Assembly (NCBI GenBank): GCA_946558695.1
Contig: CAMNTQ010000013.1
Coordinates: 1-62,810, forward strand
Source: an uncultured Lachnospiraceae bacterium
GTDB lineage: Bacteria; Bacillota; Clostridia; Lachnospirales; Lachnospiraceae
Length of the DNA: 62,810 nucleotides
Reading direction: 5' to 3'
Shown: piece after piece, positions 52,174-60,325 of the stretch
Layout: every line of letters starts with the position of its first letter
Numbering within the stretch: position 1 is the stretch's first letter
Translations under genes and position numbers: made by a program
The notes under the pieces: model-generated
Database searches by the model: none
The model's input: the letters and a program-made list of their open reading frames with translations, nothing else
Told to the model about the DNA's origin: nothing

Positions 52174-52398
52174 TTATTCTCCCAACGCGGCACCGATTGT
52201 CGCATTAAGCTTCGCAACCAGAAGATCCGGATCTACTCCATGCCCCATAGCTCCCTGCTCAATTGATTCCATCTGAGAATGCGGACATCCGATACAGCCC
52301 ATACCTGCTTCCATAAGATCATCAACAATCTTTGGACATTTCTCATAATATGTCATAAGCAGTTCACCAAAAGTCATATCTTTAGAAACATGTGCCAT
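52174..52398 (-). CDS. DUF1858-domain protein
   Basis: A 74-aa protein of the DUF1858/TIGR03980 type with the Cys motif GMGCIGCPHSQMESIEQ, reading MTFGELLMTYY at the N-terminus. Such proteins occur alone in clostridia or near hybrid-cluster protein genes; a redox or metal role is suspected from the CxxC. ATG 52398 has AGGAGG 8 bp upstream. Confidence 0.88.
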   Translation of the reverse strand: MAHVSKDMTFGELLMTYYEKCPKIVDDLMEAGMGCIGCPHSQMESIEQGAMGHGVDPDLLVAKLNATIGAALGE

Positions 52399-52610
52399 AT
52401 ATGACACCTCCTTTGTAATTCAGTATTATTCATTATAGCTACTTTTATCCATTGTGTAAACATTTTTGTACAATTTCTTCTCAATATTTGACTACTTAAA
52501 AGTCAACATTTTTTTTGATTTTTTTCTCTGAATCATCATTTTTATTATAACTCCACAAAACGTTCGTTCTTTTTTTGCTCAAAATAATCCACCGTATTTT
52601 AACCTTTTTA

Positions 52611-52690
52611 TGTGGATAATGTGGATAAATTTTTTAAAACTTCAATTTTTCCACCTTTTTTTGCGGTTTTGGTGTGGATAACTTGGATAA
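52611..52690 (+). promoter_or_regulatory. Cluster of DnaA-box-like sites
   Basis: TGTGGATAA (a perfect DnaA box read on this strand) occurs at 52611-52619, directly adjoining at 52620-52628, and at 52673-52681, where it adjoins CTTGGATAA at 52682-52690 (two mismatches). All point the same way, as two head-to-tail pairs 53 bp apart in AT-rich DNA. The surrounding 455-bp gap (52399-52853) otherwise holds a palindrome and the NlpC terminator. No dnaA, dnaN or rpmH is in the window, so it is not shown to be an origin. Confidence 0.7.
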
Positions 52691-52726
52691 GTCCTTTTCT
52701 TTATTTTAAACATTTTTTTACATTTT

Positions 52727-52741
52727 TGTACAAATTGTACA
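52727..52741. promoter_or_regulatory. TGTACA palindrome near the DnaA boxes
   Basis: TGTACAA-A-TTGTACA, seven-base arms around one central base. A half-copy TTTTGTACAA occurs near 52469. It may be an operator; the binding protein is unknown. Confidence 0.45.
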
Positions 52742-52775
52742 TTCCGCAGGTTTTACTTCATATGATAACCCGCAC

Positions 52776-52815
52776 ACAAAAATTCAGGATAAGGCTTTTC
52801 ACCCTATCCTGAATC
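52776..52815 (-). terminator. Terminator of the NlpC/P60 gene
   Basis: Stem ATTCAGGATA (52782-52791) and TATCCTGAAT (52805-52814) followed on the minus strand by TTTT, 39 bp after the stop codon. Confidence 0.9.
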
Positions 52816-52853
52816 TTAATGCTTTCAAATCATAAATGTCTCAGCCCGCCGTA

Positions 52854-53828
52854 TTACAATATTCTTCTTACCGTAACAATACTTGCATAATTGGCAGACA
52901 ATACCCCAATGCCTTTTGAACGATTGATCGCATTTACAATCTGTCCGTCTCCCATATAGATTCCTACATGCCCATCGTAGCAGATTACGTCCCCCGGAAT
53001 AGCTTCGCTATAGCTTACTCCTGTTCCTGCGCCCCGCATCTGACCGGAAGTTCTTGGCAGACTGACGCCGAAATGTTTATACACTGACTGCACAAATCCA
53101 GAACAGTCCGCTCCATTTGTCAAGCTTGTACCTCCCCATACATATGGGTTTCCAATAAACTGACAGGCATAATCTACAACTGCTTGTCCTGAGCCAGCTT
53201 TTTCTTTTGCTTCCTCTTCAGCCTTCTTCTTGGCTTCTTCCTCTTTCCTGCGTGCCTCTTCAGCTTCCTTTTCAAGTCTGGCTTCCTCTTCTTCTTTTGA
53301 TTCTGCATATTCAAATATTTGCTCTGGTTTTTCTAAAACCTCTTCTTTTTCAGGATTTTCTTTTTCTATCTTTTTTTTCTCAAGCCTTTTTTCTTGTTTT
53401 TTCTTTACAATCTTCTGTGCTTTTTCTTCTGCTTTTTTCCCTACTGTAATATATTTAGAATATACATAACCGGTAACACTTCCCGACTGTACTTTTGTCC
53501 ACTCGTCCACCGGTCCCATAATTTTGGCTGCATCATCGGGGTATAATTTGCCCACCCATTCACTTTCCGTCGTAGGTTCGCTTCTAATATAAAGAAATGT
53601 CTCTACGTCGGCAAATGCCATATCTAAATACTCACCCTTCTTTGTCGGCACTAGATATTTTTCAATCTCAATCTCCTTTCCTGAAGAATAACAATGATCC
53701 AGCACCTCTTCAATTCCCACACTTGGCAGTTCACTTTTCGTATCTGCTGCCTTCGCCGTCACAGGAAGCAACATGGCGGCTCCTGAAAAAGTAACTAAGA
53801 ACAATCCTTTCTTAAGATTAGAATACAT
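52854..53828 (-). CDS. Secreted NlpC/P60 peptidoglycan endopeptidase
   Basis: A 324-aa exported hydrolase. Signal peptide at 1-27 (cleavage after AKA), an SH3b domain (about 75-125, FLYIRSEPTTESEWVG and VTGYVYSKY). A Glu/Lys-rich coiled linker (about 130-205) and a C-terminal NlpC/P60 domain follow. The Cys nucleophile is in GADCSGFVQS and the His in CYDGHVGIYMG. It cleaves D-Glu-diamino acid bonds of stem peptides. A consensus promoter and a WalR-like site lie upstream. Confidence 0.93.
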   Translation of the reverse strand: MYSNLKKGLFLVTFSGAAMLLPVTAKAADTKSELPSVGIEEVLDHCYSSGKEIEIEKYLVPTKKGEYLDMAFADVETFLYIRSEPTTESEWVGKLYPDDAAKIMGPVDEWTKVQSGSVTGYVYSKYITVGKKAEEKAQKIVKKKQEKRLEKKKIEKENPEKEEVLEKPEQIFEYAESKEEEEARLEKEAEEARRKEEEAKKKAEEEAKEKAGSGQAVVDYACQFIGNPYVWGGTSLTNGADCSGFVQSVYKHFGVSLPRTSGQMRGAGTGVSYSEAIPGDVICYDGHVGIYMGDGQIVNAINRSKGIGVLSANYASIVTVRRIL

Positions 53829-53865
53829 AAATAACCTCCTTTATGTTTTCTTATCTTTTGTAAAT

Positions 53866-53924
53866 ATTACAGAATTGTTACATGCGTTACGCACTAATTA
53901 TAACATGACATTTTTGCCTGTCAA
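53866..53924 (-). promoter_or_regulatory. Promoter with WalR-like site for the NlpC/P60 gene
   Basis: TTGACA (53924-53919), 16-bp spacer, TATAAT (53902-53897) on the minus strand. Just after the predicted start (about 53890) lies TGTAAC-N5-TGTAAT (53882-53866), a match to the WalR consensus direct repeat. A second pair of TGTAAC half-sites, spaced one base shorter, lies at 54014-53999. Confidence 0.7.
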
Positions 53925-54029
53925 GCGTATAAATCAATATTTTATAGACATATTTTTCCAAATTCTCTAACAGTATTACCATTTTTTTACTTTTAAATGT
54001 TACAAATTGTTACATACAAAAATATTTTG

Positions 54030-54075
54030 TTGACAAAAACATATCATCCATGTATGCTACTTATAATAATTATTA
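54030..54075 (+). promoter_or_regulatory. perR promoter with PerR box
   Basis: TTGACA (54030-54035), 17-bp spacer, TATGCT (54053-54058). The predicted start near 54065 lies in TTATAATAATTATTA (54061-54075), one mismatch from the B. subtilis PerR box TTATAATNATTATAA. This fits autoregulation. Confidence 0.78.
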
Positions 54076-54102
54076 TCATTACTATTTGAAAGGAGATTGT
54101 GT

Positions 54103-54504
54103 ATGGCTATATTAAAATACAGTCGTCAGAGAGCTTGCATCCAAGAATATCTCTTGCAAACGCATGAGCATCCGACTGCCGATACCGTATATCTGCATGT
54201 AAAAAAAGAATTTCCCAACATCAGCCTCGGTACTGTATACCGTAACCTCAATCTTCTTGCCGATATGGGAGAAGCACAGAAAATACCGACTTCACATGGG
54301 GGTGACCGCTTTGACGGACGAACGGACTTTCATTACCATGTAATATGTGACTCCTGCGGGAATGTATCCGATTTGGAACTCTCTCCCAAACATATTACAG
54401 AGATCAACCAGCTTGCCGACCGTCATTTTGACGGACAGATAGATTCTCACACCATGATATTTAACGGGACTTGTTCACATTGTCTCAATAAGAAAATGAA
54501 ATAA
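54103..54504 (+). CDS. perR: Fur-family peroxide regulator (PerR-like)
   Basis: A 133-aa Fur-family repressor. Winged helix at 5-80 (TADTVYLHVKKEFPNISLGTVYRNLNLL, seen in part), metal ligands in RFDGRTDFHYHVICDSCG, structural zinc pairs CDSC and CSHC. The residue after GNVS is Asp (SDLEL), as in PerR, where Fur has Glu. The next gene is reverse rubrerythrin and its promoter has a PerR box, so PerR is favoured over Fur or Zur. ATG 54103 lies 7 bp after AGGAG. Confidence 0.88.
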   Translation: MAILKYSRQRACIQEYLLQTHEHPTADTVYLHVKKEFPNISLGTVYRNLNLLADMGEAQKIPTSHGGDRFDGRTDFHYHVICDSCGNVSDLELSPKHITEINQLADRHFDGQIDSHTMIFNGTCSHCLNKKMK

Positions 54505-54555
54505 ATATAAAATCATGAATTGTTGATTGACAAGCATAAATAACTATGATAACTT

Positions 54556-54580
54556 AATATCAGTAACTATTACTGATATT
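54556..54580. promoter_or_regulatory. Palindrome upstream of reverse rubrerythrin
   Basis: Perfect 10-bp arms AATATCAGTA and TACTGATATT around ACTAT. A TTGACA (54526-54531) lies upstream. It is not followed by a T run, so an operator is more likely than a terminator. It differs from the PerR box in front of perR. Confidence 0.5.
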
Positions 54581-54613
54581 GAATATATTTTATAAAAGAA
54601 AAGGAGAAAAATC

Positions 54614-55156
54614 ATGAAAAAATTTGTATGTAGTGTTTGTGGTTATGTTCACGAAGGAGATTCCGCACCGGAGAAATGTCCGCAGTGCGGCGTTGGAGCT
54701 GACAAGTTCACAGAGCAGGCAGAAGGTTTAAGCTGGGCTGCAGAGCACGTTGTAGGCGTTGCTCAGGGTGTAAGCGAAGATATAATTGAAGACTTAAGAG
54801 CGAATTTTAACGGAGAATGCTCAGAGGTTGGTATGTATCTCGCTATGGCTAGAGTTGCTCATAGAGAAGGATATCCGGAAATCGGATTATATTGGGAGAA
54901 AGCTGCTTATGAAGAAGCAGAGCATGCTGCTAAATTTGCAGAATTACTTGGCGAGGTAGTAACAGACAGCACAAAGAAGAATCTTGAGATGAGAGTTGCT
55001 GCTGAGAACGGCGCTACAGCAGGCAAGTTTGACCTTGCAAAACGCGCTAAAGCTGCCAACCTTGACGCTATTCATGATACTGTACACGAGATGGCAAGAG
55101 ACGAAGCTAGACACGGCAAGGCTTTCGAGGGTCTGTTGAAGAGATACTTCAGCTAA
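54614..55156 (+). CDS. Reverse rubrerythrin (N-terminal rubredoxin)
   Basis: A 180-aa non-haem iron protein with the domain order rubredoxin (Cys pairs VCSVCGY and KCPQCG, residues 5-26) followed by a ferritin-like four-helix bundle with di-iron ligands ([30 protein letters not shown]). Ordinary rubrerythrins have the rubredoxin part at the C-terminus. In Clostridium acetobutylicum reverse rubrerythrins reduce H2O2 and O2 and belong to the PerR regulon, in line with the neighbouring perR. Strong ribosome binding site. Confidence 0.95.
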   Translation: MKKFVCSVCGYVHEGDSAPEKCPQCGVGADKFTEQAEGLSWAAEHVVGVAQGVSEDIIEDLRANFNGECSEVGMYLAMARVAHREGYPEIGLYWEKAAYEEAEHAAKFAELLGEVVTDSTKKNLEMRVAAENGATAGKFDLAKRAKAANLDAIHDTVHEMARDEARHGKAFEGLLKRYFS

Positions 55157-55186
55157 AATGACACTTGCGTAGAATAAATATTTTTA

Positions 55187-55223
55187 AGAGAAATGGGTGT
55201 AAAGATCACTCATTTCTCTTTTT
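55187..55223 (+). terminator. Terminator of reverse rubrerythrin
   Basis: Stem AGAGAAATG (55187-55195) and CATTTCTCT (55211-55219), extended inward by GTG/CAC, followed by TTTT. Confidence 0.9.
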
Positions 55224-55359
55224 GGTTGTTTACACCTTTTTAACACCCTCATGCGGCATAGCAATTTCGTCTTTCCTCATGCTTACGAAACATTCATGTC
55301 TTTATAAATGCTCCTTTCTATTTTGGCGGCAGGTCTTGCCGATATCAGGCGAAATTTTT

Positions 55360-55944
55360 ATACTGGTCAAACAATTCCGGGCAGCTCTGTGTCTCACTTT
55401 ATCAGCCGCCTTGCTGATTCCGTATATACCGGTATCGGCCGCCGAAACTAAAACAGTGGAACTTGTAGCTGTCGGCGATGATCTGATCCATACACCCATT
55501 TATAAGTCATGCAAGACACGAAAAGGATATACGGGGTACAGGCGCAATTACTGGCACACTCAAGTACTGGAACCGAAAATATCCAAATATAAAAGTCCTC
55601 GGTATCCATAAAAACAAAAATGCATCAAAGAAAATTACTGTTGTCAAAAAGAATGGGATTAAAATTGCAATGCTCAATTATACCTACAGTCTGAACGGAC
55701 GCCGGCTTCCAGCCGGCAAAAGCTATATGGTCGATCTTCTTAAATCGAAGAATAAAAATAAAATTAAATAGGATATTAAAGCAGCAAAGAAAAACAGTGA
55801 TCTTGTAATCGTATTTACTCACTGGGGAACGGAATACAGCTATTCCGTTAATGCCAGCCAAAAAAATGGACAAACTTTTTCTTAAACAACGGCATAGACA
55901 TCCTGATCGGAACAGGATTTCACCCCGTGAAACATTCTCAGTGA
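55360..55944 (+). pseudogene. Remnant of a CapA/PGA_cap-family gene
   Basis: A decayed gene for a CapA-type (poly-gamma-glutamate synthesis-like) metallophosphatase. A signal peptide (VKQFRAALCLTLSAALLIP) and the N-terminal metal site VELVAVGDDLIHTPI are intact. After about 30 further residues the frame shifts to one reading KITVVKKNGIKIAMLNYTYS, which hits an in-frame TAG before DIKAAKKNSDLVIVFTHWGTEY. A further shift leads to KKWTNFFLNNGIDILIG and a stop at 55942. Compared with family members, roughly 70 residues of the middle are missing. No proper start codon or ribosome binding site remains. Confidence 0.85.
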
Positions 55945-55979
55945 AGAGTCTGAAAAATTTATACAAAAGAATAACCGGA

Positions 55980-56008
55980 AAGGCCGCGTGAGATAAATCA
56001 GCGGCCTT
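55980..56008 (-). terminator. GC-rich hairpin after the AI-2E permease gene
   Basis: Perfect 8-bp stem AAGGCCGC/GCGGCCTT with a 13-nt loop between the convergent pseudogene and permease gene. The T tract is poor on both strands; it probably still ends permease transcription. Confidence 0.55.
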
Positions 56009-56016
56009 AACTTATA

Positions 56017-57177
56017 TCACAAGTCACTGCATTCATCAATTTTCTGCTTCGTAAGCTTCAGATACACAACCTCCCGAAACAGCGCATAAAGCACTGACAC
56101 CACCGGAATGAATACCAACATCCCTACAACTCCCATGAGTCTGCCGCCAATGCTGACTGCCGCCAATACCCAGATGGAAGGCAGCCCCACCGAATTGCCT
56201 ACTACATGAGGATAGATAAGATTTCCTTCTATCTGCTGCAACACTAAAAATAATACGACAAAAACAACCGCTTTCATAGGATCAACCATAAAGATTAAGA
56301 AAGCGCCTACAAAACATCCGATAAAAGCGCCAAAAATAGGAACCAATGCTGTAAATGCAATTACAATGCCAATCAAAAGTGCATAGGGAAGCTTGAAAAT
56401 TGCCATAGAAACTGCAAACATGCAGCCAAGTATCACCGCCTCCACACACTGTCCCGTAAGAAAATGGGAAAATGTCTGGTAAGTCAGCGACAGCACTTCA
56501 AGCACAGCCTCCGCTCTTCCTTTGCGCACAAATGCAAACAATACTTTTTGGGACTGAATCCGCAGCTTTTCTTTCTGCATCAAAATATAAATTGCAAATG
56601 CAAAAGCAATGAAAAACGTCATTATTCCATTTATAATACTCTTCGCAGCAGAAATTGTAGAATCCAGAACACTTCCCGCGCCGCTCGTAAAGAAATCAAA
56701 TCCCGTATTCATAATCTTATTCCAGTCAAATTCCAGATGGTTTATTACATCCATCACTTCGTTATTATTGTGAAATAAGACTTTTGCCCATTCCTGTATC
56801 TGCGGAATGAAATTCTGTATGCTCTGTCCCAGATTTGCAAAGGTATTTCCAAGCTGCGGAATCAATACAAACATGACAAGCCCAATTGCCGCAACCACTA
56901 AAAATAATACAAGCAGCATACTAACCGGACGCGCCAATTTCCCCCATATCTTATTATGTTCTACCCGTTCCTTCGGAAAAAGGTGCCGTTGAATAAAATT
57001 CATCGGTACATTGAGAACAAATGCAATCGCACCTCCTAAAATAAACGGACATACAACTCCCCATATAAAGGACAGAATCTTAAGCGACGCTTCATATTTC
57101 CACAAACACACAACGATTACCGCCGTGAACACAATCAAGCCTCTAAGCTTTTTCACATTTTCTTTCGTTAAATCCAT
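56017..57177 (-). CDS. AI-2E family transporter (YdbI/TqsA-like)
   Basis: A 386-aa polytopic membrane protein with about eight hydrophobic helices. Family stretches: GAIAFVLNVPMNF near residues 45-57, and the C-terminal block VLFLVLQQIEGNLIYPHVVGNSVGLPSIWVLAAV, seen in parts, with GGRLMGVVGMLVFIPV. Members export diverse substrates (autoinducer-2, Na+/Li+ and others), so the substrate is not predicted. Strong AGGAGG. It lies 10 bp downstream of the P-type ATPase gene and is probably co-transcribed. Confidence 0.9.
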   Translation of the reverse strand: MDLTKENVKKLRGLIVFTAVIVVCLWKYEASLKILSFIWGVVCPFILGGAIAFVLNVPMNFIQRHLFPKERVEHNKIWGKLARPVSMLLVLFLVVAAIGLVMFVLIPQLGNTFANLGQSIQNFIPQIQEWAKVLFHNNNEVMDVINHLEFDWNKIMNTGFDFFTSGAGSVLDSTISAAKSIINGIMTFFIAFAFAIYILMQKEKLRIQSQKVLFAFVRKGRAEAVLEVLSLTYQTFSHFLTGQCVEAVILGCMFAVSMAIFKLPYALLIGIVIAFTALVPIFGAFIGCFVGAFLIFMVDPMKAVVFVVLFLVLQQIEGNLIYPHVVGNSVGLPSIWVLAAVSIGGRLMGVVGMLVFIPVVSVLYALFREVVYLKLTKQKIDECSDL

Positions 57178-57187
57178 AAAAGCCTCC

Positions 57188-59719
57188 TTATTTTCTACAT
57201 CTTATCCATTTTAAACCCTGTATGACCACAAGTGTCAGAAACGCCAGTCCATAGACTTCCGTAAGCTGCCTTGCACTTAAAACTGTAACTTTAAATATAT
57301 TTTGCAGCGGCGGCAGCATTACAACACTTGTAATCAATAGTGCACCGATTAAAAATGCCCCCAGCAGATATCTGTTGTTCCAAAACAACTTCGTAAATAA
57401 TACCGGACGTTCTGACTTACAGTTAAAGCCATGAAACAATCTTCCCAAACAAAGCACTGCGAATGCCATTGTACTGGCGGTCATATAATTACCGTCCTTA
57501 TATCCGATAAAAAATGCTGCCATCGTAACAATTCCTATCATCAGTCCTTCCAGCCCTATGCTGACAAGATACTTTCGATTCAGAATCGATTCATCCGCCG
57601 GTCTCGGTTTCTCTCTCATAACATCTGTACTGTGAGGCTCTAATCCCAATGCAATTGCCGGCAGACTATCCGTCAGCAAATTGATAAACAGCAGATGCAC
57701 CGGAGCGAACGGTACCGGAAGTCCCACCGCCGCCGCATAGAGCACAGCGAGAATCGCCCCAAAATTTCCCGATAAAAGAAATCGGATAGAATTTTTAATA
57801 TTCCGGTAAATGTTCCTGCCATTTTCCACTGCTTTTATAATAGTCGCAAAATTGTCATCTGTCAAAACCATTGCCGCAGCATCTTTGGAAACTTCACTTC
57901 CGGTAACTCCCATCGCCACACCAATGTCCGCCTGCTTTAATGCCGGAGCATCATTCACGCCATCCCCGGTCATAGCTACCATATTCCCTTTTTCCTGCCA
58001 TGCACGCACGATTCTTATCTTATGTTCCGGCGATACTCTGGCATATACAGATATCTTTTCCACAAAATCCTTTAATTCTTCATCTGTCATTTCTTCAATT
58101 GCAGCGCCCTCGCACGCTTCCGATTCTTCCTTTAGAATTCCAATACGTTTTGCTATGGCTGCCGCTGTAATTTTATGATCACCTGTAATCATAACAGGTT
58201 TGATACCGGCGCGGATACATTCTCTCACTGCCGTTTTCGATTCCTCACGCGGCGGATCCATCATAGCTGCTAACCCTAAAAACGTAAGGCCGCTCTCCTC
58301 TATTACCGCGTTATCTGTCATTTTCTTATATGCAAATGCAAGTACCCTCAGTCCGCTTTGCGAAAACTTTATATTCTGTTCTTCTATCTTCTGAAGATCT
58401 TCTTTGGAGATATCTCTTTCCAGCTCTCCCTCCCTAATTTTTGTCAAACACTTAAGGAGTACGTCTACAGCTCCCTTTGTTACTGCAAAATACCCTTCTT
58501 CACAGGAGTGCAGCGTTGTCATCAGTTTTCTGTCACTGTCAAAAGGTATTTCCGAAACTCTTGGATATTTCTCCCTGACCTCGTCCGCCGATACGCCAAG
58601 CCGGTTTCCTATTCCCACCAAAGCTGTCTCTGTCGGATCACCGATATGATTCCCTTCTTTTACAGAAGAATCATTGCAAAGGATACTCCCGAAAAGCAGT
58701 CTTTTCGTATTCCCGTTTTCTATACGGATCCTGTCTGCCGTTTCCTCCTTCCCATCTACATAATAATACTCTACCGTCATTTTATTCTGGGTCAGCGTTC
58801 CTGTCTTATCAGAACAGACTACCGATACACTTCCCAGTCCTTCAACTGCCTGCAGTTTTCTTATAATTGCATGTTCTTTTGCCATTTTCCGTGTTCCAAA
58901 GGAAAGCACGATCGTTACAATAGAGCTTAATGCCTCTGGAATCGCTGCCACTGCAAGCGCCACCGCAAAGAGAAATGCATCGACGATGTCTCCGCCTTTT
59001 AAAACATTTACCGCAAAAATAATACTGCAGAACATCAATATGATTATGGAAAGCTTCTTTCCGAAATCATCCATGTTTTTTTGAAGCGGAGTTCGTTTAT
59101 CCGATGCCTGATTAAGCAATTCTGCAATCTTTCCTACCTCCGTATTCATACCTATTCTTTCCACTTCAAAATTTCCATGCCCATAGGTTGCGAAGCATCC
59201 GGAAAATACCCGATTCGTCTGATCTCCAAGCGCCGCCTCCTCTGGAACCTCCTCAAGAGATTTTTCTACAGGAATGCTCTCTCCTGTCAGAGCACTTTCG
59301 TCTACCTGAAGACTGGCGAGCCTGAGAAGTTTTCCGTCTGCCGGTATAAGATCCCCGGCTTCAATCACTACCTCATCGCCTACTGTAACCTCTCTGGACG
59401 GAATCATCGTCAATTTACCGTCGCGAATCACTTTTGTCTCCGGTGCAGAGAGCTTTTTAAGGCTGTTAAGCGACTGCTCCGCCTTAACTGTCTGCACTGT
59501 CCCGAGAACTGCATTCATCGTGATCACAAAAAATATGACAATTGCACTCTCTGCTTCATTCAGCAGCCCGGACACCACCGCAGCTGCAATTAAAATAATG
59601 ACAAGGAAATCCAAGAACTGTTCCATAAAAATCCGCAGCAAACTTTTCCTTTTTCCCCCCGTCAATTCATTGAATCCGTATTTCGCTTGATTTTCCTTTG
59701 CCTGCTTACTTGTGAGCAT
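57188..59719 (-). CDS. P-type calcium-transporting ATPase (P2-type)
   Basis: An 843-aa cation pump. Phosphorylation Asp304 in SDKTGTLTQNKM, TGES in LTGESIPVEK, hinge TGDGVNDAPALKQADIG, and membrane sites AAIPEALSSIV (261-264 PEAL, helix M4) and NLLTDSLPAIALG (helix M6), the pattern of SERCA/PMCA-like Ca2+ pumps. Ten membrane helices are expected. The full-length chain shows no frameshift. The start follows AAAGGCGGG. It extrudes Ca2+ (or possibly Mn2+) from the cytoplasm. Confidence 0.92.
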   Translation of the reverse strand: MLTSKQAKENQAKYGFNELTGGKRKSLLRIFMEQFLDFLVIILIAAAVVSGLLNEAESAIVIFFVITMNAVLGTVQTVKAEQSLNSLKKLSAPETKVIRDGKLTMIPSREVTVGDEVVIEAGDLIPADGKLLRLASLQVDESALTGESIPVEKSLEEVPEEAALGDQTNRVFSGCFATYGHGNFEVERIGMNTEVGKIAELLNQASDKRTPLQKNMDDFGKKLSIIILMFCSIIFAVNVLKGGDIVDAFLFAVALAVAAIPEALSSIVTIVLSFGTRKMAKEHAIIRKLQAVEGLGSVSVVCSDKTGTLTQNKMTVEYYYVDGKEETADRIRIENGNTKRLLFGSILCNDSSVKEGNHIGDPTETALVGIGNRLGVSADEVREKYPRVSEIPFDSDRKLMTTLHSCEEGYFAVTKGAVDVLLKCLTKIREGELERDISKEDLQKIEEQNIKFSQSGLRVLAFAYKKMTDNAVIEESGLTFLGLAAMMDPPREESKTAVRECIRAGIKPVMITGDHKITAAAIAKRIGILKEESEACEGAAIEEMTDEELKDFVEKISVYARVSPEHKIRIVRAWQEKGNMVAMTGDGVNDAPALKQADIGVAMGVTGSEVSKDAAAMVLTDDNFATIIKAVENGRNIYRNIKNSIRFLLSGNFGAILAVLYAAAVGLPVPFAPVHLLFINLLTDSLPAIALGLEPHSTDVMREKPRPADESILNRKYLVSIGLEGLMIGIVTMAAFFIGYKDGNYMTASTMAFAVLCLGRLFHGFNCKSERPVLFTKLFWNNRYLLGAFLIGALLITSVVMLPPLQNIFKVTVLSARQLTEVYGLAFLTLVVIQGLKWIRCRK

Positions 59720-59787
59720 ATTTTTCCCGCCTTTCTGTGCAACAGCTTCTCTTTATAGCTTTCCCATTTCCGTAAAATACAGACAAT

Positions 59788-59834
59788 GAAAAAGAGACCT
59801 CTATTGCATACTTCTATTATGCAATAAAAGTCTC
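59788..59834 (-). terminator. Terminator of the Hpt/RR operon
   Basis: 17-bp stem with two mismatches, outer GAGAC/GTCTC (59794-59798, 59830-59834) and inner TATTGCATA/TATGCAATA, followed on the minus strand by TTTTTC, about 140 bp past the Hpt stop. The rest of the 255-bp gap to the ATPase gene carries that gene's ribosome binding site; no other element is seen. Confidence 0.82.
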
Positions 59835-59974
59835 ACCATTTCATCACGATGCGGATGATTACTCATCGTACTGACGCATTCGCAAACGCTCTGTCTCATC
59901 TAAAACCAAGCGCCGATTACTCCCTTTTATTAATATCTACTATATTCCAAAAAACAGCATATGTCAAATACAAT

Positions 59975-60322
59975 TTACAATTGACTGATTGCCGCTATTG
60001 TCCTTTCATATTCTCTCGCGATTATATCCATCAACTCTCTGGCGCCTTCCGTACTGCCTGCTCTCAGTATCTCCGCCAATTCACTGCTTGGCTTATACAA
60101 TGCGTCAAAGGCAAGATTCTGTGCAACTCCCTTCAGAGTATGGGCTGCACGAAACGCTTCCTCAATATTGCCTGCACTCAAATTGTCCTGCAGATTTTTG
60201 AAACTGTCATCATCCAAAAACTTTTTTGTGAATTTTGCGACAAGAGCTTCCTTTTTCATCATTCTTTGATATACAGCCTCATAATCGCCGCCAATCGTCT
60301 CATAACATTCTTTTATCGTCAT
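59975..60322 (-). CDS. Histidine phosphotransfer (Hpt) protein
   Basis: A 115-aa stand-alone Hpt domain of helical bundle type with the phospho-acceptor His in AAHTLKGVAQNL (about residue 61). It should relay phosphate between a hybrid kinase and a receiver. It lies 3 bp after the REC/HD-GYP/GGDEF gene with GGAG before its ATG, so its most likely partner is that protein's receiver domain. No hybrid kinase is in the window. Confidence 0.9.
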   Translation of the reverse strand: MTIKECYETIGGDYEAVYQRMMKKEALVAKFTKKFLDDDSFKNLQDNLSAGNIEEAFRAAHTLKGVAQNLAFDALYKPSSELAEILRAGSTEGARELMDIIAREYERTIAAISQL

Positions 60323-60325
60323 ATC

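Noticed and set aside
52611..52690. Chromosomal origin of replication
   Set aside because: DnaA boxes are present, but dnaA, dnaN, rpmH or gyrase genes are not, and gene orientation is not symmetric around the site.
55165..55611. 148-aa open frame as an intact gene
   Set aside because: Its first half crosses the rubrerythrin terminator and its second half is only the first fragment of the CapA pseudogene.
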